A DNA stretch of 64,000 bases from Desulfosporosinus sp. OT (GCF_000224515.1 NZ_AGAF01000124.1:22686-86685), one strand, 5' to 3'. Shown: positions 34,974 through 45,210, counted from the stretch's first letter. Made by a program: numbers and translations. Notes: a model not told the origin generated them from the sequence alone.

Positions 34974-35798
34974 CTAATCTAATACTTCTTCATTACCATA
35001 GATCGTATTGTTCGAAACAATATTATACTCGCCATTCTTATGCGTAATTCTGGAGATATGTCTTATCCGAATATTACATAATGCACAATATCCAAAAGCA
35101 AAATACTTTTTCCTTTTAGTTACCTCCCCATTTTTTTGCACAAAGGCACCACACTCGGGACACCAAATATCTGCTTTATTTATTAGAGTTTTTAATTTTT
35201 CTATCTTTAACTCATTTTCCTTTTGCTCTTTTTCCCAATTCACGACTGCATCCCCAGAAAAATCATATACTTTTTTGAAAATGTCAGAGGTATACGAGGC
35301 ATCGCTGAAGGCATCGTGAAAAGGAGAATTTATTTCAATTTCTAAACCTTCTACGACGCTTTCTAAACTGGGTTGTTTGGTTAAGCTCTTTAAGTTCATA
35401 TAAATTTGTTGGATATTAATGAACTTGTTAAATGATAACGAGTCAACACCAAAAAACTGGCAATTATCATGTAAAGCTAATATATCATCATGCCCCCAAG
35501 AGCATAAAATATATTCCTCACCAATCCATGACTTAAAGCTCTCAATTGCTTTAACAAAAGGTATTCCGTGCTGAACCCGACTTGTATTTATATTGGTTTT
35601 CCTCTTAACATAGGGATTCATTCTCTTATAAATTACGGGCTTAATTAATAAATCAAATTTACCAACGACTTCTAACTGCTCATTTAATTTAACTGCTCCG
35701 ATCTGGATAATTTCGTTTTTTAGATCAGAATTAGCAGAATCGCCTTCTTTGAATTTGAAGAACATATTAAATTCCAAATCAAATACAATGTAGTTCAT
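34974..35798 (-). CDS. DEDDh-type 3'-5' exonuclease with C-terminal zinc ribbon
   Basis: 274 residues. Exonuclease motifs: ExoI 'VFDLEFN' (D-x-E), a central 'CSWGHDDILALHDN' and ExoIII 'HDAFSDASYTSDIF' (H-x4-D). Residues about 212-240 form two cysteine pairs, 'CPEC...CALC', giving a zinc ribbon. Resembles KapD/ERI-1-like sporulation-associated exonucleases of Firmicutes. ATG follows TAGGAGGTTAAA. Substrate unknown; single-gene unit. Confidence 0.8.
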   Translation of the reverse strand: MNYIVFDLEFNMFFKFKEGDSANSDLKNEIIQIGAVKLNEQLEVVGKFDLLIKPVIYKRMNPYVKRKTNINTSRVQHGIPFVKAIESFKSWIGEEYILCSWGHDDILALHDNCQFFGVDSLSFNKFINIQQIYMNLKSLTKQPSLESVVEGLEIEINSPFHDAFSDASYTSDIFKKVYDFSGDAVVNWEKEQKENELKIEKLKTLINKADIWCPECGAFVQKNGEVTKRKKYFAFGYCALCNIRIRHISRITHKNGEYNIVSNNTIYGNEEVLD

Positions 35799-35935
35799 TT
35801 TAACCTCCTAAGTCATTTGTCTATTATAATCCCTCCTCAAACTAAACGCACATAAAAGTTTCATCTTTTAGTTACGTTAGGCCATTTTTCTTCATCTGTG
35901 ATGCCCGCGCAGGAACATTAGTAAACAAATATTAA

Positions 35936-35979
35936 GAAAAAACGGTTATGCTTCACCAAAACTTAGGCGAATCATAACC
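35936..35979 (-). terminator. Terminator after spo0E; palindromic repeat copy 1
   Basis: GGTTATG...CATAACC stem with inner TTC-CC/GG-GAA pairing and a T-run on the minus strand. The same arm sequence recurs at 45525 and 47451. Confidence 0.75.
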
Positions 35980-36005
35980 ATAAGTAGTTGTTACTATCCT
36001 CATGA

Positions 36006-36176
36006 TTACCAAAAGCTTAACTGCTGGTAAGAAGTTATCTTTTGGTATTGGTTAAGTAAGCGATCTAACTGCTGACTAACCTCCACAACCTCACTATCAA
36101 TTAGGTTACGAGTTAGACCAACTTTATTGAGTCTCTTACGGAGTCCCTCTATTCTTTTCAAAAGTTTCTTTTCCAT
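36006..36176 (-). CDS. Spo0E-family aspartyl-phosphate phosphatase
   Basis: 56 residues from the ATG at 36176 (ribosome site TCAGGAGGAATCCAA). Two-helix hairpin with the family signature 'SQQLDRLLNQYQ' (S-x-x-L-D). Spo0E-like proteins dephosphorylate Spo0A~P and delay sporulation. It lies directly downstream of a KinA-like kinase, so a Spo0A-phosphorylating and a Spo0A-dephosphorylating protein would be made together. Confidence 0.85.
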   Translation of the reverse strand: MEKKLLKRIEGLRKRLNKVGLTRNLIDSEVVEVSQQLDRLLNQYQKITSYQQLSFW

Positions 36177-36289
36177 TTGGATTCCTCCTGAAATGTCATT
36201 CTCAAGAAGAATTTTATTGCTATTTTGCTGAAATGGCAAGAATATATTATCCAATAATAGGTAATCATTTGTCGTAATATGGAAATTAC

Positions 36290-38137
36290 TTACTCATTGC
36301 TGCTCGAACACTTCGAAGTAGGCTCAAGGGGCAATATGATCCGAAATGTTGTGCCTCCATTTCCTGTTTCAACGCTAATAGTTCCTCCATGGCGATATAT
36401 AATGTTATAGGATACTGGCAATCCTAAGCCCGTACCATTATCTTTAGTCGTCAGGAATGGTTTGCCAATATTTCCAAGGACCTCCGCTGGTATCCCTGAT
36501 CCCTGATCAATAAAGCTCATTACTATTTTGCCATTTTCAAAATAAGTTTTAATTGTCATCACTCCACCTGCTGACATGGATTCTAACCCGTTTCGAGCTA
36601 AGTTTAAAATGACTTGTCGAATTTCTTGCTCATTTAATTCGAGGTTAGGGATCTCCTTGAGTTCAACTATTAGATCTTTCTCGCTTCTCAAAGCATCCGC
36701 TTGTAACATCGGCATCAGCTTAGTGATAATCGTATTAAGGCTTTGTCTACTAAGCGCTATAGGAGTATTTCGACTTAGAGATAAGAATTCTGTAATGATT
36801 GAGTTGGCTCTGTCTAGTTCTTCGATCATAAGTTGGAAATAGTCTTTGTAAACTTGAAGATTCGCTTTGGCCCCTAACATCTGTAGGAAACCACGTACTG
36901 TTGTCATCGGATTCCTTATTTCATGGGCTATGCTGGCGGCCATTTTGCCAATAATATTTAAGCCATCAAGCCGTTTCATCTCTGCTTCCATCTGTTTATG
37001 TTCAGTAATGTCTCGAGAGATTGCCATTATGCCTATAATATTATCTTGATCATCTCTAATGGCTGAAAGACTGCATGAAACGTCGATTACCTTTCCATCT
37101 TTTTTCTTTCCCTGAACATGGAGGGTTGGTACTTCTTCACCTGTTTTTACGCGCTCAAAATCTTCTTTCATTTTTTGGGCCTCGTCTGGAACCGCTAATA
37201 GCGTAATTTCTCGCCCGAAAACTTCTATAGCAGTATATCCATACATTCTTTGCCCTGCCGGATTGATGCTCGATATTTTTAGATCCGGATCAATTTTACT
37301 TATAGAATCGCAAGAGTTTTTCACCATGGCCTCATAGGTTCGGAGTTGTTGAGAACGTTCTTTAGCTGCCTTAAGTAATGGCGATAATTCCGGAAGTATT
37401 CGTGTGTCAATCTGCACACTGTCCTCGTCTTTGAATATTGATTTCGCAAAGGAACTCAATTGTTGTCTAACCTTACTTATCATGAACCAAGTTAAGGCAA
37501 AAGGGATAAAAAATAAGACCGTTAAAAGTCCTGCAAAAGCCACCGTATCCTCGAACACACTCTGATACACATCATCGGTTTCTACCTTTGCCCATACATG
37601 CCCAATTGCTATATTATCTGTACTAAATGGTATTGTAACAGAAATGCTCCCTTTTCGTTTCCACAACCCAACCGAAATGGTATTCTCAATAATTTCCAGC
37701 TTGCCACTTAGGTAGGTTTTGAAACAAGGGTCGCTTTTAGGTATTTTTTGCAACATAGGAAATTTAAAATCGGAGTCTTTTGCCACGATTGAATCAAACC
37801 TAATATCATAATATCCAATGCTATAATCCGGATATTGCTTTGATGTCTGATCAAACAGAGGTTGTATTATTGGATTCAAAGCTAATACTTTCTCTTCATT
37901 CGAATTATCGGTTAGATTGGCCTGCGTAATAATATCTCCGTATAGACTTTTTAGTTCGCTACTTAAGCACAACGTTAGCGACATTGCTTTAACACGTCTC
38001 TCACTAAGTCTATAGTTTAAAAAATCGTAATAAAACCCGATCGAAAGCACTACGGTGAGGCCTATTAAAATTGTTGCAATAATTATATAAGTTAATCTTA
38101 CTGTCCCAATGCATCGCATTCTATTCCATATACTCAA
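36290..38137 (-). CDS. PAS-domain sensor histidine kinase of the sporulation type
   Basis: 615 residues, TTG start after AAGGGGGT. Membrane helix (about 15-37), extracytoplasmic sensor (about 40-195), second helix (about 199-221), PAS domain (about 265-380), HisKA with phosphoacceptor H405 in 'ASIAHEIRNPMTTVRGFLQML' and an ATPase domain with 'NLARNGLESMS', 'DQGSGIP' and 'TKDNGTGLGLPVSYNI'. 'HEIRNP--T-RGFLQ' is characteristic of KinA-KinE and their clostridial counterparts that feed Spo0A. There is no cognate regulator beside it, so it is an orphan kinase, as expected for sporulation. Confidence 0.9.
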   Translation of the reverse strand: MSIWNRMRCIGTVRLTYIIIATILIGLTVVLSIGFYYDFLNYRLSERRVKAMSLTLCLSSELKSLYGDIITQANLTDNSNEEKVLALNPIIQPLFDQTSKQYPDYSIGYYDIRFDSIVAKDSDFKFPMLQKIPKSDPCFKTYLSGKLEIIENTISVGLWKRKGSISVTIPFSTDNIAIGHVWAKVETDDVYQSVFEDTVAFAGLLTVLFFIPFALTWFMISKVRQQLSSFAKSIFKDEDSVQIDTRILPELSPLLKAAKERSQQLRTYEAMVKNSCDSISKIDPDLKISSINPAGQRMYGYTAIEVFGREITLLAVPDEAQKMKEDFERVKTGEEVPTLHVQGKKKDGKVIDVSCSLSAIRDDQDNIIGIMAISRDITEHKQMEAEMKRLDGLNIIGKMAASIAHEIRNPMTTVRGFLQMLGAKANLQVYKDYFQLMIEELDRANSIITEFLSLSRNTPIALSRQSLNTIITKLMPMLQADALRSEKDLIVELKEIPNLELNEQEIRQVILNLARNGLESMSAGGVMTIKTYFENGKIVMSFIDQGSGIPAEVLGNIGKPFLTTKDNGTGLGLPVSYNIIYRHGGTISVETGNGGTTFRIILPLEPTSKCSSSNE

Positions 38138-38280
38138 AAAAGAATACCCCCTTGAAATTTCAAGTAGGGTACTCCTTCAACATTAAGCGATTTTTTCCTG
38201 CTTTCTTACGATGATATGTCAAATAATTCTGATTTATCTGATTTGTTCTTAAAATTGCAAATGAACTCAGATTTTTTTCC

Positions 38281-40997
38281 TTAATATAATTTCTTAATCA
38301 AGAGCACTTCATTACCCTTAGCATTATAGATCACTTTGTCACAAAATAGTTTCATCAGTAAAACACCTCGTCCACTTTCTGCCTCTAGAAGTTCATCAAA
38401 CTCTTCTTCGCACATATCTTCTTTTAGGCGAGCACCAACTTTCTTAGTATCGAAACCCGGACCATCGTCCATGACTCTTATTATTAGCTTATCTCCAATT
38501 CGTCTTGCTTTAACCTGAACTCGCCCACCAGCGTAAAAGCCATTGTTCATAGCTTCATTGATGGCTACCTCTAACATTGATACATTGCTTGGCGCGTTCC
38601 GTTCTAGGAATTCACTAATAATTATCTGAGCATTTGCAAGGTCCACTTCATTTTTTACATCCAGTATGATTTCTTTCTTATTTTCTTGGAGAACTTCAAT
38701 ACAAATAACTGAAAAATCATCATTTCTTTCCGGACTTTCCGCCAGTAACTCAAGCCAGTTCTTATATTCCATAAAACTTCCATGCTTACGTATTCCTTGT
38801 AATTCTATTAGATCTGAAGCCCCATCGCTCATCATACAATAGATTTCCCCTGCTTTAAGAGGTAGGGTCACCATTTCGATATCAGGATCATCTATAACAC
38901 CGAGATAACAACCCGATATGGGGACTAAAGAACACTCCTGTGGCTTGGCAGCTAGAAATAAGGTTATCCCTGCGGAGATAAGTTTAAGCACTGAAGCTTG
39001 TAAATCAAATTCGAAGTACAGCAAGGCTATAAAAGAATCCTCATATAAATAGTTCATTATTTTCTTGTTTATATTTTTAAGGACACTCGTCTCAATTTTT
39101 TCTCCATTGAGCAGGATGTTGTCCAGCATCATTTTAAAGGTAGCAGTTTGCAAAGCTGTTGCTACGCCATGTCCACTGACATCAATAATGTATCCACACA
39201 ATTTTTTGTCTTCTTCAAACCACTTGTAGTTAAAAAAATCTCCACTGACAGTTCTATAGGGCTCAAAGATCGTACAGACCCGTACCATGTCTCCAGTAAA
39301 AGGGTGGGGTAGGGAATCCTGCTGTACTCGCGACGCTAACAAGAGCTCCATCTGAGTTTCCTGTTCCCGGTCTAAAAGCTGCTCTTCAATTTTCTTCCGA
39401 TCAGTTATATCTACGATACTGGTCGCTTTAAGCGGACTTTTGTTTGCTTCATCCTGCACAGGATAACTTTGAAGCCAGAGCCAGCGCACTTCCCCGTCAG
39501 GTCTAATAATTCTAAACTCTTCGTTTGTTACTAGGTTCATATCCAGAAAATTCCGGGGGAAAGAACTTCGCATTCTTAGACGGTCAAACGGATCAATTAA
39601 CTCGACCAATGAATGTGGGTTGTCCAGCAGACTCTGACAGGACATCCCACTAATTCTTTCGTAGGCCGGACTGACATAGACAATTCTTTCCTTATTAGTA
39701 ATCAGAAAGATCTCATTGACCGTTTCGGCAAACTGCCTAAATTTCTCTTCACTCGCTCTCAGCTTAGAGTACAATTTTTTTCTTTCCGTTATATCCAACA
39801 TTACTGCCAAGGTAGCCTATCACTTTCCAAGGTTACATCGGTCCCCCTCAAAAGCACATTTACGATTTCACCGGACTTTTTGATAAGTTCTATTTCATAA
39901 GGGAAGCTAGCTTTTCCCTCAGACCTATCTAACAAAACTGAGTTAACGAGCATTAAAGAACTTTCTGTCATAAAATCCTTCATATGACGACCGATACATT
40001 CCTCTTCCCTGTACCCTAATACTCCTATGACGGTATCATTTACAAATTCAACTATACCTTTTTTATGGATAACTACAATCTGAGGAGCATTGTTTACAAT
40101 TGCTGCATATCGTTCTTTGCTTTCCCTAAGTTCCGCCTCCATATTAATCATCTCAGTGATATCCTCGAAACACTCCATTTTCTCACTAATTTGGCCGTAT
40201 TCATCTTTCAATATTGCTACGCTCTTTAACACATGTCTGATTTGACCATCTTTAGTCATGATTCTACAATTTTCAGTGATTAGGGGGGAGTCAGTAGCGT
40301 TACGACACAACTCGCAACCCTCGATACCTACTCCATGCAGTACCACTGAACATTCTTTTCCCATTACTTCTTCAGCAGTATAACCCGTTATCTCCTCGGC
40401 AATTTTATTCCATCTAAATATCTTTCGATGCTTATCTACTGAAAGAACAGCACTAGGGACGGTTCTAAACAGCAACTCTGCATATTTTACCTGTTCCCTT
40501 AGTTTTTTTTCAAGTCTTTTCCTTTCCGTAATATCTCTAACCATCCCCAATATTTCTGGACACTCATAACCGAGCGTGTGGACAAGGCCATCTTTTACAT
40601 TAACATATTCCCCTGTATCCAATTTTCTAAGGGTTGTTCGGGATAATGAAGAAGCTTGGTCTAACTGATTGTCAGCCTTTTTGACTGCCGAAACATCCTT
40701 GCTTATAACATATATTACGTTCTCATTCTCCCACTTATCTTTAACAACTCGGGTTTCCGTAGGTATTTGCCTTCCCAATTTAGTACATAGTGACATCAAA
40801 CATTGAAAGCTCTCTCCTGCTAACATGGCTTTTACAAATTCCTGGACCCCTGTACATCCATACAGAAGTTCAGCGTTCATACCGCTCATTTCTTCAAGGG
40901 TATATTTCAATTTTTCTCTGGCAGCTTTGTTCGCCCGAATGATTCTACCCTTTTCATCTAAGAGGATAAGATAATCCTCTATTTGGTCAAATAGCAA
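38281..40997 (-). pseudogene. Multi-PAS, PP2C (SpoIIE-type) phosphatase and anti-sigma kinase fusion, split by a -1 frameshift
   Basis: Two frames. The upstream frame (39801-40997) has tandem PAS domains and ends '..NVLLRGTDVTLESDRLPWQ', stop. The downstream frame (38281-39810) begins 'LAVMLDITERKK', then PAS, a SpoIIE-type PP2C domain ('VSGDFFNYKWFE', 'IIDVSGHGVATALQTA', 'CMMSDGASDLIE', 'ERNDDFSVI') and a C-terminal RsbW-like ATPase ('EVAINEAMNNGFYAGG', 'DDGPGFD', 'SGRGVLLMKLFCD'). '..DVTLESDRL' + 'AVMLDITERKK' is one PAS C-terminus, so a single base was lost near 39808. Upstream, GGAGG is followed by GTA-ATA-ATT, not a normal start. The downstream frame could still give a PAS-PP2C-ATPase protein from TTG at 39810. 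The intact form would act on the STAS proteins nearby. Confidence 0.8.
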
Positions 40998-41191
40998 ATT
41001 GAAGTTGCCTTTATATTGTTTATCCGGCGCAGAGTGATCATGTTTTTTAATAATTATTACGGCTACCTCCTGTATTGCAGACAGACATTATTCTTCCGCT
41101 GTCATTTTATACTTAGAAACCTTTGTAACATTTCTCTTCATAAGCTTTAATGATCTTCTTAGCGCTTAAGGCAATGCTCTTAATAGAACTC

Positions 41192-41231
41192 GGGCTCTAG
41201 ACTAACAGATTATCAATCTTGCCTAGAGCCC
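41192..41231. other. Inverted repeat between the STAS and PAS/PP2C genes
   Basis: GGGCTCTAG (41192-41200) and CTAGAGCCC (41223-41231) form a nine-bp perfect stem. T-rich sequence follows only on the plus strand, so it is an uncertain terminator for the minus-strand MCP-STAS unit. Confidence 0.4.
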
Positions 41232-41284
41232 CTCAAGAATAATATTTTTATTTTTTGGGATTAGTCTTATCGCCTGTGTGATGA

Positions 41285-41593
41285 TTAATTATTCAATAAC
41301 AAAAACACCTTGTCCAGCCGCGTACGTTTGATCAGTTCCATTGGCAGACCTTGAGCGCCTATCAATATAAGTCTACCTTTCTTTTCCTTAGTGCGTTTAT
41401 TAATAGACACTAATGTTCCCAATCCCGAGCTATCAATATAGGTAAGTTTCGAGAGATCTATCCTCAGCTCTGTGATTCCTTGGTCAATTAACTCTAATAA
41501 ATCAACCCTCAGTAATGCGGCATCACTAACGTAAATTTTGTCATTTAAAAATACCGTCGCTTGGTTGCCGCTGACTTTGATTGAATGCTTCAT
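41285..41593 (-). CDS. STAS-domain anti-sigma factor antagonist (copy 1)
   Basis: 102 residues, a complete SpoIIAA/RsbV-type domain. Phosphorylatable Ser56 in 'LTYIDSSGLGTLVSI'. The ATG overlaps the stop of the chemoreceptor gene by four bases, coupling it to the MCP. The nearby PP2C/ATPase gene would be the matching phosphatase and kinase of a partner switch. About three quarters of positions match copy 2 at 43729-44022. Confidence 0.88.
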   Translation of the reverse strand: MKHSIKVSGNQATVFLNDKIYVSDAALLRVDLLELIDQGITELRIDLSKLTYIDSSGLGTLVSINKRTKEKKGRLILIGAQGLPMELIKRTRLDKVFLLLNN

Positions 41594-43302
41594 GATTTTT
41601 CTCCTGACGCATCAACTTTGAACCTAGAAATAAGATTGTGCAGATTTTGTGCCATTGCACTTGTCTGCTCAGAACTTGCTGCTACGGTTTCAATGGTTGC
41701 TGTAGTCTCTTCGATTGCTGCTGAAACTTCTTGGGCTTCCCTGCTTGTGCCCTCAATATCTTCGGCAACAATTTCAATTAATTGCACGATTTTATCGGAT
41801 GAGGCAACCTCATCGTCGGTTACTTTAGCAATTCCATCGATATCACTTACTGTTTCTGTAACGGCCAACATAATGTTCTCCAACGATTTTCCTGCCTTGT
41901 TGACCTCTTCCACACCTACCTCAACCTCGGCTAGGCTATGCTTCATGGCTACAACCGCACTATCGGTATTCTCCGTAATCTTGGAAACAAGTTGTAGAAT
42001 ATTTCCAGCTTCAGCATTGGATTGTTCTGCCAGTTTTCTGACTTCCTCCGCAACAACGGCAAATCCTCTACCTGACTCGCCAGCCCGAGCCGCTTCAATA
42101 GCCGCATTAAGTGCAAGCAGATTGGTTTGATTGGCAATCCCCGTAATGGTTTCATTAATGATGCTAATTTGTTGAGAGTATTCATTCAGAAGCGTGATTA
42201 CTTTTTCAGCTTCTCTTGTCTTGTTATAAATAGTGTTCATGCACTGCCTGACTTCGTCTACAGTGGCCTTTCCTTCTTTAGCTGCGTTAATTGAAGCTTC
42301 TGATTTAATACTAGCTGAAGCCGCTTTATCCTTAGCAATCTGAATAAGAGCTGAAAGTTCGATCAGAACCTGTGAAGTTTCTATACTCGAGTTAGATGCT
42401 TCTTCCATCGACCGTGCCACCGTCTGAGTTTTTTGGGAAATGTTTGTTGTCGCCTCCGACACATCGGTTGAAGAAGCCGCCATTTCCTGAGAAGCTGCGG
42501 CCAATTCAATCGAACTACTGTTCACCGCTTGTACTATTTCCTTTTGGGCTGTAATCATAGTATTAAATGATTCGCAAAGCTGTCCAATTTCATCTTTAGT
42601 CTGAACAGCCGCCTTTACCAGCAGATTTCCTTCGCTCGCCTCAGCCATTAACCCCTGTAACACCTTGATCGGGGCTGTAATCTTGCGGGCAGCAAACAAT
42701 CCAATTATAATTCCTAAAATTACAACTAGGATTGCTGAAGCTATGGCTACCATGTTTGCCTGTTTCGTGGCTTTAAACGTATTATCCATTGCTTGGTTAA
42801 TTGCATTATTTTGACGAGTTTTCGCTTCATCAACTTTATTTATCAATTGCGTAGCCAACGGTGCTAATTCGTTAGTTGCAATTTCCATTGCCGCGTCCTT
42901 GTTTCCTGCCTTCCATAAAGGAATTAGTTTTTCATCGTCACCCTTAGTGTATTCATCGTTCAGTGCTTTAATCTCCACATACAAACTACGTGAATCTTCT
43001 GTACGTGCCTCTTTAATAAGCTCATCTTCCAACTTTGCATTCATATCAGCTAATCGTTTGAATTCATCAAGATACTGATCTGTTCCATAGAGCAAATAGG
43101 CTTTAATATTATAGGATTCTCCCAAGGCATTATACGCGATTTCAGTGGTTTTCTCTAGGCACGGTATCTCATATCCCTTAAGATTATTGACAAACGCTTG
43201 TGCTTGAGTGCAGCTATAAACGGTATACACGAATCCTGCCGTCGCTACTAAGATTACTAGTAGAAAATAGGCCACCATTTTTCTTGCTAATGTCATTTTC
43301 AT
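41590..43302 (-). CDS. Methyl-accepting chemotaxis protein
   Basis: 570 residues. Membrane helix (about 10-28), four-helix-bundle ligand domain (4HB_MCP type, about 30-185), second helix (about 188-208), HAMP, and a signalling domain with hairpin 'ETITGIANQTNLLALNAAIEAARAGESGRGFAVVAEEVRKLAEQSN'. Located away from any che genes and followed immediately by a STAS gene, so it may feed the partner switch and not the flagellar motor. Confidence 0.92.
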   Translation of the reverse strand: MKMTLARKMVAYFLLVILVATAGFVYTVYSCTQAQAFVNNLKGYEIPCLEKTTEIAYNALGESYNIKAYLLYGTDQYLDEFKRLADMNAKLEDELIKEARTEDSRSLYVEIKALNDEYTKGDDEKLIPLWKAGNKDAAMEIATNELAPLATQLINKVDEAKTRQNNAINQAMDNTFKATKQANMVAIASAILVVILGIIIGLFAARKITAPIKVLQGLMAEASEGNLLVKAAVQTKDEIGQLCESFNTMITAQKEIVQAVNSSSIELAAASQEMAASSTDVSEATTNISQKTQTVARSMEEASNSSIETSQVLIELSALIQIAKDKAASASIKSEASINAAKEGKATVDEVRQCMNTIYNKTREAEKVITLLNEYSQQISIINETITGIANQTNLLALNAAIEAARAGESGRGFAVVAEEVRKLAEQSNAEAGNILQLVSKITENTDSAVVAMKHSLAEVEVGVEEVNKAGKSLENIMLAVTETVSDIDGIAKVTDDEVASSDKIVQLIEIVAEDIEGTSREAQEVSAAIEETTATIETVAASSEQTSAMAQNLHNLISRFKVDASGEKS

Positions 43303-43570
43303 TCATTTCCTGATCCTACGTAAGTAGAAAACAGATTCCTCCCTTACAATTTAGTGCTGAAAACTCATAGTTCTATACATCTTTGCCGCATGTTCTAAAA
43401 ACACTTATTTAGGAGAAATTCTTACACTGTTTATTTTGACATAACTATTTAATATTCCTTCTTTTATTCTGCAGTTTCACGAATAACAGAAAAAAATTGT
43501 CTAATTAGTCCTTTAATTACCAATAATCAGAATTTTAATTTGATATATTTAAAGAAAATTCATTTCGGTG
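43303..43570. other. AT-rich intergenic region upstream of the MCP gene
   Basis: No gene or recognisable structure apart from short AT-rich inverted words; presumably contains the MCP promoter. Confidence 0.3.
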
Positions 43571-43625
43571 CAAAAAAAGATGAGAAAAGATGTTCCCTAT
43601 ATTTTTCCATGGGAGCTTCTTTTCT
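43571..43625 (-). terminator. Terminator after STAS copy 2
   Basis: Minus strand AGAAAAGAAGCTCCC / GGGAACATCTTTTCT imperfect stem, then CATCTTTTTTTG. Confidence 0.65.
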
Positions 43626-43728
43626 CTTCCTGATTCACACGTCTCAACAACTTACCCTTGTAACCCTGACTCAAGATGTGAACGTTCTTTCGTATCTTAT
43701 TCGGAATTCCTAAGTATAAGGTAGCTGT

Positions 43729-44022
43729 TTATTCAATATTAAAGACCCTATCAAGCCGCGTACGTTTGATCAGCTCCAATGGTAACCCTTGAGCACCCAC
43801 CAACACTACCCGGCCCTGAGTGCGTTTATTAATAGTCACTAAGGTTCCTAGTCCCGAACTATCGATATAAGTGAGTTCTGAGAGATCAATCCTAAGGTCC
43901 GTAACTCCTTGGTCGATAATATCTAATAGATCATCCCTTAGTAACGAGGCGTCGCTAACATGTATTTTTTCCTTTAAAAAAACCGTCGCATGGTTTCCGC
44001 TGATGTTAATCGAATGTTTCAT
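43729..44022 (-). CDS. STAS-domain anti-sigma factor antagonist (copy 2)
   Basis: 97 residues from the ATG at 44022, matching the start of copy 1 (both MKHSI...SGN-ATVFL). The phosphosite 'LTYIDSSGLGTLVTI' is kept. It is two residues shorter than copy 1 in the loop after 'NKRT' and ends at 'RVFNIE'. Tandem paralogue on either side of the MCP gene, with its own terminator, so expressed separately. Confidence 0.85.
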   Translation of the reverse strand: MKHSINISGNHATVFLKEKIHVSDASLLRDDLLDIIDQGVTDLRIDLSELTYIDSSGLGTLVTINKRTQGRVVLVGAQGLPLELIKRTRLDRVFNIE

Positions 44023-44458
44023 ACTTATGCATTTCCCCTTTTTTTCGTTCAACTAATTTTAAACTTACGGAAAGACTAATATATGAGTCTGAAATTTCTT
44101 AGAACAAAATTCACAAACCTCAACCTGACCATTATAGAAAACGCAACTAATTGATACCAACCTTGTTTAAGTATAAGTTGGTAGATAATACCGATGCAAT
44201 ATAAGTAATTTGTTCCTATACGTTCAAACTTCCCATCCAGTAGTTTTCAAGTTCAAAGTAGACTCCCCCAAATTAACTATTTCGGCATCAATAACTATAT
44301 TCCTGCTTAACTACAGAATAATGTAAAATAGTAATATTTTTATCTAAAGAACAGAGTACGGTCCAGTGACGACATGCAAACACTTCACATATCACGTTAG
44401 TCTCTCCCCATAGCGGACTATCACCACCTAGTTATCGCCATGCGTGGCGCACTTAAAG
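44023..44458. other. Intergenic region, no gene seen
   Basis: About 430 bases of AT-rich sequence without an open frame that I can support. Confidence 0.35.
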
Positions 44459-44493
44459 AAAGCGCTGTACAAATAATAGTACAACGCTTTTTT
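44459..44493. terminator. Terminator near the PhoH-like gene
   Basis: AAGCG-TGTAC / GTACA-CGCTT stem with T-run, 34 bases past the PhoH-like stop; usable in both directions. Confidence 0.7.
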
Positions 44494-44526
44494 CTCCAAC
44501 TTCATCGTTTATAGCTTTACCAATAG

Positions 44527-45210
44527 TTAAGTATTTTGAAATGCGTCTGCCCAATTCGCAAGGTCTCCACGAAAGTTCTTTGTAAGTGAAACAATCTTGC
44601 AATACGGTTGATCTTTAAAGTGTTCCATATATGGAACAAAACCGCTTTTTGAAATAGGGATGTCAATTTGCCCTGAGTGTCCAATACAAATTACTTTACA
44701 CGAGTCATGTACTCGAGTTAGGATCTTTCTCAATTCTTGGACAGTAAAATTTTGACATTCATCAATAATTATTGTCATGTCCTTGAGATTAGTGCCTCTA
44801 AGAAATAATGGACTCTTAGGAAAACACCAAATGCTATCCATCACTCGTTTAATACTCACCTTTCTACGAATTGCTTCATTTGCCAATGTTTCTTCATTGT
44901 AAATACATTGAGCTGGATTTTCATTAATTTCTAATAAAGCGTCTATCAACGGTTGATGATAGATACTTTCCTTTTCAGATTGAGTTCCTGGTCTGAAACC
45001 CATATAGGATTCTTGTACCGGGTTAAAAATATATGTTAGAGGCTTTTTCAAAATCTTAGCGCAGGCAACTGCGAGTGTAGTTTTTCCAGATCCAGCCCTG
45101 GCGTTTACCATGACCAATTGGTTATCAAATATGGCGTCAACGTATTCACGTTGTTCCGCAGTTAATCTTGGCGCGAACCCAAACAATAAGTTATTCTCAG
45201 GTAGTGGCAT
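44527..45210 (-). CDS. PhoH-like P-loop ATPase
   Basis: 227 residues. Walker A 'VMVNARAGSGKTTLAVA', Walker B 'MTIIIDECQNFTVQELRKILTR', sensor 'CIGHSGQIDIP' and 'LTKNFRGDLANW', the order found in PhoH/YlaK-type RNA helicase-like ATPases. Start placed at the ATG at 45210 after TAGGTGAGTATT; a GTG three codons upstream is possible. The family is linked to RNA metabolism but lacks a firm function. Small, stand-alone form. Confidence 0.82.
   Translation of the reverse strand: MPLPENNLLFGFAPRLTAEQREYVDAIFDNQLVMVNARAGSGKTTLAVACAKILKKPLTYIFNPVQESYMGFRPGTQSEKESIYHQPLIDALLEINENPAQCIYNEETLANEAIRRKVSIKRVMDSIWCFPKSPLFLRGTNLKDMTIIIDECQNFTVQELRKILTRVHDSCKVICIGHSGQIDIPISKSGFVPYMEHFKDQPYCKIVSLTKNFRGDLANWADAFQNT

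Noticed and set aside
39795-39815. Programmed -1 frameshift joining the PAS and PP2C frames
   Set aside because: The sequence at the junction (CTACCTTGG) is not a slippery heptamer and no stimulatory structure is visible; a mutation or read error is simpler.
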